From positions 120,959-184,958 of the forward strand of contig NZ_JAAIKO010000010.1 of assembly GCF_016107395.1 (NCBI RefSeq): a DNA stretch of 64,000 nt. Direction: 5' to 3'. Both the position numbers and the translations under genes were made by a program. The first letter of the stretch is position 1; each line of letters opens with the position of its first letter. Source of the stretch: Streptomyces fildesensis. Lineage in GTDB: Bacteria > Actinomycetota > Actinomycetes > Streptomycetales > Streptomycetaceae. The notes under the pieces were generated by a model that was given only the letters and a program-made list of their open reading frames with translations, did not search any database and was not told where the DNA came from. Shown here in pieces: positions 11,752 to 20,226 of the stretch.

Positions 11752-14145
11752 ATGACGGATCGCACGGACATCCAGGTCGTTGCCCGCAACGCCGGACTGA
11801 CCAGCAGTGAGGTCGCCGAGCGGGTGGCCCGGGGCGAGGTGAACGACGTTCCGGTGCGGTCGTCGCGCTCCACCACCGAGATCGTCAAGGCCAACGTCTT
11901 CACCCGGTTCAACGCCATCATCGGCGTGCTCTTCCTCGTCATCCTCGTCGTCGGACCGATCCAGGACGGCCTCTTCGGCTTCGTCATCGTCGCCAACACG
12001 GCGATCGGCATCATCCAGGAGATGCGCGCCAAGAAGACCCTCGACAGCCTCGCCGTCATCGGCGAGGCCAAGCCCACCGTGCGCCGCGACGGCACGGCCG
12101 TCGAGATCCACACCTCCGCGATCGTGCTGGGCGACCTCATCGAGCTGGGCCCGGGCGACAAGGCCGTCGTCGATGGCGAGGTCGTCGAGGCCGAGGGGCT
12201 GGAGATCGACGAATCGCTGCTCACCGGTGAGGCCGACCCGGTGCTGAAGAAACCGGGCGACCCCGTCATGTCCGGCAGCTTCGTCGTCGCCGGCGGCGGC
12301 GCGTTCACCGCCACCAAGGTCGGCCGGGGGGCCTACGCCGCGCAGCTCGCCGAGGAGGCGTCCCGCTTCACCCTCGTCAACTCCGAACTGCGCAACGGCA
12401 TCAGCGAGATCCTCAAGTACGTGACGTGGATGATGGTGCCGACCGCGATCGGCCTGATCATCAGCCAGCTCGTGCTCCAGAACCACAACTGGCGCGAGGC
12501 GGTGCGCCGTACGGTCGCCGGCATCGTGCCCATGGTCCCCGAGGGACTGGTGCTGCTGACCTCCGTCGCCTTCGCGATCGGCGTCATCCGGCTCGGCCGC
12601 AAGCAGTGCCTGGTGCAGGAACTCCCCGCCATCGAGGGCCTGGCGCGGGTCGACGTCGTCTGCCTCGACAAGACCGGCACCCTCACCGAGGGCGGGATGG
12701 ACGTCACCGGGCTGCGGATGCTCGACGGCGCCACTGAGCCGTACGTCCAGCAGGTGCTCGGCGCGCTCGGCGGCTCCGACCCGCGGCCCAACGCCAGCCT
12801 TCAGGCGATCGTCGCCGCCTACCCGGTGACGGTGAAGGACGGGGCCGGAAGCGACGGCTGGCGGTGCACCGAGGCGCTGCCCTTTTCCTCCGCGCGCAAG
12901 TACAGCGGCGCCGCCTTCAACGAGCCCGACGGCGACAGCAGCACCTGGCTGCTCGGCGCGCCCGACATCCTGCTGCCCACCGGCCACACCGCCCTCGCCG
13001 ACATCGACGAACTCAACAACCAGGGCCTGCGGGTGCTGCTGCTCGCGCGCACCGACCGCCGGCTCGACGATCCGGGCGTCGCCACGGACGTCGTCCCGCA
13101 GGCGCTGGTCATCCTGGAACAGCGGCTGCGCCCCGACGCCGCCGACACCCTGCGGTACTTCGAGGAACAGGGCGTCCACGCCAAGGTCATCTCCGGCGAC
13201 AACGCGATCTCGGTCGGCGCGGTCGCCGGCAAGCTCGGGCTGCCCGGCGCGGAGCACCCGGTCGACGCCCGCCAACTGCCCACCGACCGGGACGCGATGG
13301 CGGACGTGCTGGAGAACGGCGCGGTCTTCGGCCGGGTCACCCCGCAGCAGAAGCGCGACATGGTCGCCGCGCTCCAGTCCCGGGGCCACAACGTCGCGAT
13401 GACCGGCGACGGCGTCAATGACGTGCTCGCCCTCAAGGACGCCGACATCGGCGTCTCCATGGGCTCGGGATCCGAGGCGACCCGGGCCGTCGCGCAGATC
13501 GTGCTGCTCAACAACAGCTTCGCGACGCTGCCCTCGGTGGTCGCGGAGGGCCGCCGCGTCATCGGGAACATCACGCGGGTGGCGACGCTGTTCCTCACCA
13601 AGACCGTCTATTCGGTGCTGCTGGCGCTGCTGGTGGTCTTCTGGCAGGTGCCGTATCCGTTCCTGCCCCGCCATCTGACGCTGCTGTCCACCCTGACCAT
13701 CGGTGTCCCGGCGTTCTTCCTGGCGCTCGCTCCCAACAAGGAGCGGGCCAAGCCGCACTTCGTACGACGGGTGATGCGGTACTCGGCGCCCGCGGGCGTC
13801 ATCTGCGGGGTGGCGACGTTCGGCGAGTACCTGCTGGCCCGCCACCACTACACCGGTGACGGGGCGCTGGACGCCGAGACCAGCAACGCGACCCTCACCC
13901 TGTTCCTGATCTCCATGTGGGTGCTGGCCATCGTCGCCCGCCCCTACACGCTGTGGCGGGTCTGCCTGGTGCTGGCGATGGGCGCGGGCTTCCTGATCGT
14001 GCTGGTCACGCCCTGGCTGCAGAAGTTCTTCGCGCTCAAGCTGGTGGGTACGGAGGGTCCGTGGGTGGCGGTGGGGGTCGCTCTCGCGGCCGGGCTCGTT
14101 CTGGAACTGGTCTGGCGAACGCTCCGCGTCCACGACAGCGACTGA
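11752..14145 (+). CDS. P-type cation-transporting ATPase, CtpE-like
   Basis: 797 residues, ATG start MTDRTDIQVVARNAGLTS. The P-type ATPase landmarks are in order: TGEADPV in the actuator domain, PEGLVLLTS in the membrane, the phosphorylation site DKTGTLTE (Asp about residue 305), KVISGDN, and TGDGVNDVLALKDADIGVSMG. About ten membrane helices, with a six-helix bundle after the catalytic domain. There is no N-terminal heavy-metal domain. The sequence resembles mycobacterial CtpE, reported to take up calcium, so a calcium or similar divalent cation is the best guess. TAGCGT seven bases before the ATG suggests a leaderless message. Confidence 0.85.
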   Translation: MTDRTDIQVVARNAGLTSSEVAERVARGEVNDVPVRSSRSTTEIVKANVFTRFNAIIGVLFLVILVVGPIQDGLFGFVIVANTAIGIIQEMRAKKTLDSLAVIGEAKPTVRRDGTAVEIHTSAIVLGDLIELGPGDKAVVDGEVVEAEGLEIDESLLTGEADPVLKKPGDPVMSGSFVVAGGGAFTATKVGRGAYAAQLAEEASRFTLVNSELRNGISEILKYVTWMMVPTAIGLIISQLVLQNHNWREAVRRTVAGIVPMVPEGLVLLTSVAFAIGVIRLGRKQCLVQELPAIEGLARVDVVCLDKTGTLTEGGMDVTGLRMLDGATEPYVQQVLGALGGSDPRPNASLQAIVAAYPVTVKDGAGSDGWRCTEALPFSSARKYSGAAFNEPDGDSSTWLLGAPDILLPTGHTALADIDELNNQGLRVLLLARTDRRLDDPGVATDVVPQALVILEQRLRPDAADTLRYFEEQGVHAKVISGDNAISVGAVAGKLGLPGAEHPVDARQLPTDRDAMADVLENGAVFGRVTPQQKRDMVAALQSRGHNVAMTGDGVNDVLALKDADIGVSMGSGSEATRAVAQIVLLNNSFATLPSVVAEGRRVIGNITRVATLFLTKTVYSVLLALLVVFWQVPYPFLPRHLTLLSTLTIGVPAFFLALAPNKERAKPHFVRRVMRYSAPAGVICGVATFGEYLLARHHYTGDGALDAETSNATLTLFLISMWVLAIVARPYTLWRVCLVLAMGAGFLIVLVTPWLQKFFALKLVGTEGPWVAVGVALAAGLVLELVWRTLRVHDSD

Positions 14146-14193
14146 CGACCCGCCGGGATACCGCGGACACCGGGAACACCCGGGATGCGGCGG

Positions 14194-14423
14194 TTACTTC
14201 ACGAACTCGGCGGCGTTCTCCTCGGCCCACACCGCGAAGCTGCGCGCCGGGTGACCGGTCAGCTCCTCGACGGCGGTGGTGAGGTCGACGGGCTTGCCGT
14301 CGGTGGAGCGCCAGTAGTCGAGCAGGCCGTCGGCGTAGGCGGCGGGCACGTACTCCGCCATCTCCGCCTTCCAGGCCTCGGGGTGACGGCGTCGAACGTG
14401 AAGGGCCGGCCGGTGGTGCGGGA
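14194..14423 (-). pseudogene. 3' remnant of an NmrA-type NAD(P)H-binding oxidoreductase, frameshifted
   Basis: The last 70 or so codons read EAWKAEMAEYVPAAYADGLL ... AVEELTGHPARSFAVWAEE and stop at TAA (14194), the usual C-terminus of NmrA-like atypical SDR proteins. Just upstream the matching family sequence (GRPFTFDAVTP) continues only in another frame. One base is missing around 14380-14384. Nothing upstream of about 14423 belongs to it: the stop codon of the DHA2 exporter lies there. So the first two thirds are gone and the rest is broken. It was probably once the neighbour or target of the MarR regulator at 15975. Confidence 0.75.
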
Positions 14424-15854
14424 TCAGTGGTCGTCGTCGGGCTGGGCGTTGCGCGGCATGAGCCACACGAGGCCGGTGCTGAGGAGCGCGACGCAGGCGA
14501 CGACGATCAGGCTGTAGGTCATGGCGTGGGCCTCGTCGTCGGAGGCGAGGGTCTTGAAGTAGACCGTGGTGACGACGGCGGCGCCGATGGCGTTGGCGAG
14601 CTGCTGGACGGCGCTGAGGGAGCCGCTGGCGCTGCCGGCTTCCTTGGGGTCGATGTCACCGATGGTGACGTCGTAGATGGTGCCGAAGCAGGTGCCCATG
14701 CCGAGACCGATGATCAGGATCGGGGTGAGCAGCGACCAGGTGCCGAGGTCGGTGCCGTAGGCGTGGACGAGGGCGAGCAGCCAGCCGGTGCCGATCAGGG
14801 TGATCAGCAGGCCGATGAGGACGAGGTTGCGTCCGAGCTTGCCGACGAGCTGGTAGCAGGCGATGGAGGCGACGACGATGCCGGCGGCGACGGGGGCGAG
14901 GCCGAGCGCGGCGCGCATCGGGGAGTAGCCCAGACCGTTCTGCAGGAAGAGCGAGAGGACGAACAGCAGTCCGGCGTTGGCGGCGAAGAACACGATGCCG
15001 AGGATGAGGCCGGAGGTGAAGCCGCGGTTCTTGAGCAGCGACGGCTGGATGAGCGGGCTGGCGGCGGTGCGCTGGCGGTGGCAGAACAGGCCGAAGAAGA
15101 CGAGGCCGGCGGCGAGCGAGGCGAACGGGACGAGGTTCCAGCCGTTGGAGGAGCCCTCGATCAGGCCGTAGAGCAGCCCGAGCATGGTGCCGGCGAGCAG
15201 GCCGGAGCCGATGCCGTCGACGGCGGTGGTGGAGTCGCCGGTGTCCTTCGGCAGGAGCTTGACGGCGGCGACGATCGCGAAGCCGCCGAGCAGGATGTTG
15301 ATGAGGAACATGGAGCGCCAGCCGGCGCCGAACAGGTCGGCGTCGATGAGGAAGCCGGCGAGGATCGGGCCGCCGACGGCGGAGATGCCGAGGGTCGGAC
15401 CGAAGGCGCTGAACGCCTTGCCGATCTGGTCACGCGGGAAGACGGCACCGAGGATGCCGAAGCCCTGCGGGATCAGAAGGGCGCCGAAGGCACCCTGGAC
15501 GAGGCGGGCGACGATGATCGAGGCGGGACTGAAGGACAGTCCGCAGGCGATGGAGGCGACGGTGAAGCCGGTGAGGCCGACGAGGAAGACGCGGCGGCGG
15601 CCGAACTTGTCGCCGAGGCGTCCGCCGACGACGAGGAGCACACCGAGCGCGAGGGCGTAGGCGGCGCCGAGCCACTGGATGAGGGCGGCGCCCCCGTTCA
15701 GGTCCTTGCTGATGGTGGGTGCGGCGATGTTGGTGATCGTCGCGTCCAGGAGGTCCAGGACGTCGGCGATGAGGATGACGGCGAGGACGGCCCACCGCCG
15801 GTTCGGCGAGACGGCCTCGGCGGCCGTGGCAGGGGAAAGCGTGAGTGTGGACAT
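14424..15854 (-). CDS. DHA2 family MFS drug exporter (EmrB/QacA type)
   Basis: 476 residues, ATG start MSTLTLSPATAAEAVSPN. Fourteen hydrophobic segments. The DHA2 motif LLDATITNIAAPTIS is in helix 1, and GGRLGDKFGRRRVFL is the loop 2-3 motif. Proteins of this group expel lipophilic drugs by proton antiport; the substrate is unknown. It diverges from a MarR gene across a 120-bp region holding two matching palindromes, so repression by that MarR is very likely. The codons directly downstream are an oxidoreductase remnant. Confidence 0.9.
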   Translation of the reverse strand: MSTLTLSPATAAEAVSPNRRWAVLAVILIADVLDLLDATITNIAAPTISKDLNGGAALIQWLGAAYALALGVLLVVGGRLGDKFGRRRVFLVGLTGFTVASIACGLSFSPASIIVARLVQGAFGALLIPQGFGILGAVFPRDQIGKAFSAFGPTLGISAVGGPILAGFLIDADLFGAGWRSMFLINILLGGFAIVAAVKLLPKDTGDSTTAVDGIGSGLLAGTMLGLLYGLIEGSSNGWNLVPFASLAAGLVFFGLFCHRQRTAASPLIQPSLLKNRGFTSGLILGIVFFAANAGLLFVLSLFLQNGLGYSPMRAALGLAPVAAGIVVASIACYQLVGKLGRNLVLIGLLITLIGTGWLLALVHAYGTDLGTWSLLTPILIIGLGMGTCFGTIYDVTIGDIDPKEAGSASGSLSAVQQLANAIGAAVVTTVYFKTLASDDEAHAMTYSLIVVACVALLSTGLVWLMPRNAQPDDDH

Positions 15855-15920
15855 GAGAGCTGGTCTTTCGGAGAGAAGGGCGCGGCCTGAGCCGCGTAGG
15901 ATGCAACCGCGGCGATCAGA

Positions 15921-15951
15921 TTGCGCCGCGCAGATGTTGCGTCACGCACAT
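15921..15951. promoter_or_regulatory. Tandem palindromic operators for the divergent MarR/DHA2 pair
   Basis: TTGCGCCGCGCAGAT (15921-15935) and TTGCGTCACGCACAT (15937-15951) are two copies of the same site, 16 bases apart. Each has a perfect palindrome, TGCGC-c-GCGCA and TGCGT-c-ACGCA. The inner bases change on both sides together, which keeps the symmetry. They lie between the two starts, 24 bases before the MarR gene. Confidence 0.75.
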
Positions 15952-15974
15952 AAATCTGGAGCAAGAAGGACCCG

Positions 15975-16439
15975 ATGTCAAGCCGAAAAGAATTGCTCGC
16001 CCGGATCGCCGACGAGAGCCAGCGCCACTACGCCGCCTGGACGGTCTTCAACCAGGCCATGGCCGACCACCTCGGCCTGCACCCCACCGACCTTCAGTGC
16101 CTGGGTCTGCTCGGCATGGAGCCGGAGCCGCTGAGCACCGGGCGGATCGCCAAACTGACCGGCCTCACGGCCGGCTCCGCGACCCGGCTCGTCGACCGTC
16201 TGGAGAAGGCCGGCCTGGTCGTCAGGACCGCCGACCCCGGCGACCGCAGGCGCGCGCTCGTCGCCCTCGCGCCGGAGGCGCTCACCAGGGTCGGGGAAGC
16301 CTGGGACGAGCCCGGCGAGGCCTTCACCGAGATCCTCGACGGGTACAGCGACCGCGAGCTCGACGTCATCGCCGACTTCCTGGGCCGCGCCACCGAAGTG
16401 GGGCGGGCCCAGGCGGCCAGACTCAGCTCAGGCCACTGA
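15975..16439 (+). CDS. MarR family transcriptional regulator
   Basis: 154 residues, ATG start MSSRKELLARIADESQRHY. The winged helix shows LSTGRIAKLTGLTAGSATRLVDRLEKAGLV and the wing TADPGDRRRALV with the DxR signature. It should bind the two palindromes in front of it and control itself and the divergent DHA2 exporter. AGAAGGA about eight bases upstream is the ribosome site. It converges on the Hsp90-like gene with only 22 bases between stop codons. Confidence 0.9.
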   Translation: MSSRKELLARIADESQRHYAAWTVFNQAMADHLGLHPTDLQCLGLLGMEPEPLSTGRIAKLTGLTAGSATRLVDRLEKAGLVVRTADPGDRRRALVALAPEALTRVGEAWDEPGEAFTEILDGYSDRELDVIADFLGRATEVGRAQAARLSSGH

Positions 16440-16461
16440 CGGCCTGGTTCGGAGTCACTCC

Positions 16462-19400
16462 CTAGTCGAACCAGCGGGCGCGGGCCAGTTCCTCCGTGCG
16501 GGACGAGTCCTCCAGCAGCGCCGCGAGCTCGAAGCGGCGCTGCCACTGCCCCGCGGCCCACGCCAGCCCGGCCGCGACACCCTCGACGGTCGCGGCGTGC
16601 AGGACGCCGTCGACGTAACGCCAGTCCAGCTCCGTGCCGCCCGCCACCACGAGCTCCTCGTGCTCGACGTACGACCGGGGAGCCGTCGGCAGCAGCTCGT
16701 GCACGGCCGCCGGGACCTCGTGGGTCTCCCCTTCGGAGACCACCGGCGCGTCGTACGCCTCGCTCAGCCGGCGGACCTGGAACAGCTCCGCCAGATCCCC
16801 CGCCCGGTACGGCGGTACCGGCAGCAGCGGCTGCCCGGCGGCCAGCGGCAGCAGGTCCGGGGCGTCCGCGACCAGCGCGTCACCCGCGTCCACGACGCAC
16901 ACCTCGCCGTCGACGACGGCCCGCAGCTCGTCCGGCAGCGTCACCTGCTGAGGGTCGAGCGCGGCCAGCGCCGCGTACAGCCGCAGCAGCTGCGCGGAGG
17001 TCACCGGCCGGTCCGGGTCGGCCAGCCGCGCCAGCAGCTCGGCGCCGCCGCCCGGCTCGTCCAGCAGCGCCGACACCGTCGTCCGGACGCCCAGCGCGCG
17101 CAGCACCTGCTCGTCCACATCGACATCGGCCTCGTCGTACAGCCCCGCCAGCAGCGGATCGCCCCCGGCGGCCCGCAGACCGACCGGCCGGCGGCCGTCC
17201 AGCACGGGGTGGTCGCGCAGCCACCACGCCGAGTACGCACGCACCGACTCGGTCGTACCGTCCGGTAGCAGCACCCGTACGGGCGCGGTGATCGCGTCGC
17301 GCAGCGGCGGCCGGGACAGCATGGCCAGCGCCTGCGGCCACGCGTCGTCGTCGACCAGATCCAGATCCCGGACCGCGACGATCTCCGTGGCGACCGGCGG
17401 GACATCCGTCTCCGGCAGCCGGTCCAGCACGTCCTCGCACCACACGTCGACGGCGTCCAGCAGGCCGACGTCGTCCGGCTCTGCCCAGTCGCTCTCGCGC
17501 GGCTCCAGCTCGTCCGGATCCAGCACCACGTCAGCCGCCCGCACCAGCGCGAACGTCGCCAGCACGCCCACGGCCGTCAGCGGTTGCTCGCCCCAGCGGT
17601 CGGCCAGCTCCTGGTCCACGGGGGCGAGTTCGCCCTCCCGCAGCACCTGCTCCAGCGCGCTGCCCGGCAGCACCAGCTCGCCCGCCGGGGCCAGTTCGCC
17701 CTCGTCGTCGGGCAGCGCCAGCGCCCCCAGCCACGGCTCGTCGCCCGGCACGAGACCCGCCGCCTTCACCAGCCCGAGCACGACCTCCGCCAGCTCGTCG
17801 GCGTCCAGGCCGTCCTCGTCCCAGATCTCCCCCGAATCCAGCGAACCGGCGACGGCCGCCCGCACCTGCGGGGTCGTCAGCACGGCGTTCGGCGTCGCGG
17901 ACAGCGCGCCCAGCTTCTCCAGCAGCGGATGCACCGCCTCGGGGTCGGCCACCTTCAGCCCCAGCCGGGCCAGCGGCGCGAGGTCCACCCCGCCGTCGGG
18001 CAGCGGCAGCAGCACCTGGCGCGGACCGACGACCGTCCGGCCGTCCGCCAACGGCACCGGCAGGCCCGTCAGCCGGTCCGGATCCGTCCCGGCCAGCGCG
18101 TCGTACAGCCGGCGCCACCAGACCGCCGGGCGCTCGGCGCCCGCCAGCCGGTCGATCGCGTCGGCCAGCGACAACCGCGCCACACCCAGCGCACGCAGCT
18201 CCGGGCGGCGCTCAAGACTCGCCGGCAGCAGCGTCGGGAACACCTCGGCGAGCACACTGACGGCCTCCGCCTGCGCACCCTCCACGACCTCGGCGTCCAC
18301 CGGCCGCAGCGCCTCGCCCTCGACCACCGGACCGCCGACCCCGCCGTCCCACCGGCCCTCCGCCACCTCGGGCGCGTCGCCGCTCATCGGCACCGCCACC
18401 GCCCGCGGCAGGAACGCCGTACGGGGCAAACCGGCCAGCACCTGCCGGCGCAGCTCCGCGTCCAGCTCCCCCTTGCCGAGCGGCCCCGGCACCAGGTCCA
18501 CGATGCCGGCCCCGACCGGCTGCCAGTCGCGCAGCAGCTCCACATAGGTCTCGGCCGCCCGCGCGACCAGAAAGTCCGTCAGCGGACCCGGCGCGGCGTG
18601 CCGCCGGCTCGGATCCATCGGGAACGACGCGATCAGCAGCGCCGGCAGGCCCAGCGGCTCGTCCGTCGGCGTCGGGGCGTGCACCACGCCCGCCGTACGC
18701 GGCCGGCCCGGCGAACCGTCCCCCTCCACCGGCACCGCCCAGGTCACCGACCACACCGGCCGCAACCGCTCCTCCACCGGCCGGTCCGCCAGCAGCCCCG
18801 CCTCCAGCGGACCCGCCGCCGACGCCACCCGCCACCGGGTCGCGGCACCCGCCGCGCTGTCCTCCACGAGGACCGTTCCGTCGTCCTGACGCTGCGTCAA
18901 AGTCCTTACGCCGTCCGGCGTGTCGATCACGACCTCGGACAGCCCTGGCAGCGTCAGCAGCAGCGCGTCGTCGATCCCCGCCAGCAGCCGCTCCGCCAGA
19001 TCCTCCGCGGCACCGTCCCGCAGCGGCAGCACCACGACCGTGTCGTACCCGTCCGGCGCGGAACCCTCCGCCGGGAACGGCAGCCGCAGCAGCGGCACAT
19101 GCCCGTCCCGGCGCCGCAGCTCGTCCGCGAGCCCCGGCGTCTCCGCCGCCAGCGCCCTGGCCTCCGCCAGCGACCACCGCACACCCCCGGAGCGCCCGAC
19201 CACCGCCGGCTCGTCACTCACCGCCAGCACCGACGCGAACCCCACGCCGAACCGGCCGACGGTGGTCTCCGCGTCCTCCCGCTTCGCCGACGCCCGCAGC
19301 GTCGACAACGACTCCACCCCCGCGGCGTCCAGCGGCGCCCCGGTGTTCGCCGCCGCCAGCACGGCGGGGCTGTCGCCCTCCGCCGCGTGCAGCGTCAGCC

Positions 19401-19638
19401 GCAGGCTGCCCCGCACCCCGGCCCGCACCGCGGCGTCCGCCGCGTTCTGCGCCAGCTCGACGACGAGCCGGTCCCGGTAGCCGCCGAGCGCCAGGTCCTC
19501 CTCGGCGTTGGCGTCCTCCCTGAACCGCGCCGCCGACGCCGCCCACGCGTCCAGCACCCCGCGGCGCAGCCGCCCCGTCCCGAAACCATCCGCCGCCGCT
19601 GCCCCGCCGGATTCCCGTACCGCCGCTGCGCCGCTCAC
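16462..19638 (-). CDS. Large Hsp90/sacsin-like GHKL ATPase
   Basis: 1058 residues from a GTG with GGGAG upstream. The first 150 residues form a GHKL ATP-binding domain: ELAQNAADAA (metal-binding Asn box, about residue 60), AANTGAPLD (G1-like, about 95) and VGRFGVGFASVL (G2/lid, about 127). This is the arrangement of Hsp90 and sacsin N-terminal domains. The remaining 900 residues are Asp/Glu/Leu-rich with no domain I can name, and no canonical Hsp90 middle domain is visible. Annotated relatives are called molecular chaperone or sacsin N-terminal ATPase-like. No signal peptide, so cytoplasmic. The client is unknown. Confidence 0.8.
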   Translation of the reverse strand: MSGAAAVRESGGAAAADGFGTGRLRRGVLDAWAASAARFREDANAEEDLALGGYRDRLVVELAQNAADAAVRAGVRGSLRLTLHAAEGDSPAVLAAANTGAPLDAAGVESLSTLRASAKREDAETTVGRFGVGFASVLAVSDEPAVVGRSGGVRWSLAEARALAAETPGLADELRRRDGHVPLLRLPFPAEGSAPDGYDTVVVLPLRDGAAEDLAERLLAGIDDALLLTLPGLSEVVIDTPDGVRTLTQRQDDGTVLVEDSAAGAATRWRVASAAGPLEAGLLADRPVEERLRPVWSVTWAVPVEGDGSPGRPRTAGVVHAPTPTDEPLGLPALLIASFPMDPSRRHAAPGPLTDFLVARAAETYVELLRDWQPVGAGIVDLVPGPLGKGELDAELRRQVLAGLPRTAFLPRAVAVPMSGDAPEVAEGRWDGGVGGPVVEGEALRPVDAEVVEGAQAEAVSVLAEVFPTLLPASLERRPELRALGVARLSLADAIDRLAGAERPAVWWRRLYDALAGTDPDRLTGLPVPLADGRTVVGPRQVLLPLPDGGVDLAPLARLGLKVADPEAVHPLLEKLGALSATPNAVLTTPQVRAAVAGSLDSGEIWDEDGLDADELAEVVLGLVKAAGLVPGDEPWLGALALPDDEGELAPAGELVLPGSALEQVLREGELAPVDQELADRWGEQPLTAVGVLATFALVRAADVVLDPDELEPRESDWAEPDDVGLLDAVDVWCEDVLDRLPETDVPPVATEIVAVRDLDLVDDDAWPQALAMLSRPPLRDAITAPVRVLLPDGTTESVRAYSAWWLRDHPVLDGRRPVGLRAAGGDPLLAGLYDEADVDVDEQVLRALGVRTTVSALLDEPGGGAELLARLADPDRPVTSAQLLRLYAALAALDPQQVTLPDELRAVVDGEVCVVDAGDALVADAPDLLPLAAGQPLLPVPPYRAGDLAELFQVRRLSEAYDAPVVSEGETHEVPAAVHELLPTAPRSYVEHEELVVAGGTELDWRYVDGVLHAATVEGVAAGLAWAAGQWQRRFELAALLEDSSRTEELARARWFD

Positions 19639-19683
19639 GTCGGTGTCTCCCTCGCCTCGCGTAATCCCCTGCCTGGGGAAGGT

Positions 19684-20226
19684 ATCGCTTCATGCGCCTC
19701 CGGCGGACCTGGCGGGTAGGTCAGCCCCTGCCGACGGGGCGGTGCGGGACGCGGGTCCCGCGACACCGCCACGCCTGCGGCGGGCCGCACCGCCTCCGGC
19801 GGGGGGTGCACGTACGCGGGCCCCCGCGACACCGTCACGCCTGCGGCGGGCCGTTCCCCACCCCCGCCCCTTGCCTGCTGGCCAGGTCCGGACGGGCGGG
19901 TGCCCGCAGGCCCGTCGCGGGTACCGGTACGCGGACGCCCGCAGCGCCGTTGCGCCTGCGGCGGACTATCCCCGCCCTCCCCCAACCTTTGCCGTCACGA
20001 ATGCACGTCACAAACAACAGCCGCGCTCCCGCAGGCCGGCTGTAACGCGAAGGGACCGGGGCCGCCTGGGGGCGCCTCCGGCCGGAGGCTAGGGGAGGGG
20101 TTGCTCGAAATGCTGCCGAGCTATTTGTGGGCCGCTGGGGGCACCCCGGCCGGAGGTTGGGGGATCGTCAATAGTCGATTTCGAAGCCCCGGCCCGGAGG
20201 GCCCCGGCACCGGAGCCCTCAACGGC
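19684..20226. repeat. 588-bp gene-free gap filled with composite intergenic repeats (array 1)
   Basis: Between the Hsp90-like and DUF3027 genes I see no coding sequence. The stretch holds several copies of CGCCTGCGGCGG (near 19772, 19837, 19953). Next is a partial copy of a repeat with CCCTCCCCCAACCTT and GCCGTCACGAATGCACGTCA (19973-20045). Last is a hairpin element of the five-copy family, described separately. The same order recurs at 27725-28145 and 40022-40400. Confidence 0.8.
20105..20184 (+). repeat. Hairpin repeat, copy A (core)
   Basis: Core begins TCGAAATGCTGCCGAG and ends AGTCGATTTCGA. The inner stem is CTATT/AATAG. The loop holds an extra 29-base repeat starting TGGGGGCACC. GC-rich outer arms extend to about 20052 and 20210. 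It lies downstream of the DUF3027 gene. Confidence 0.8.

Noticed and set aside
11497..14133. An 878-codon frame opposite the P-type ATPase
   Set aside because: Composition typical of antisense high-GC frames and full overlap with a gene showing DKTGTL and TGDGVND.
19684..20226. A CRISPR array or small coding genes in the repeat-rich gap
   Set aside because: Repeats are irregular in length and spacing, without uniform spacers, and the open frames here are Arg/Pro-rich readings of the repeats.
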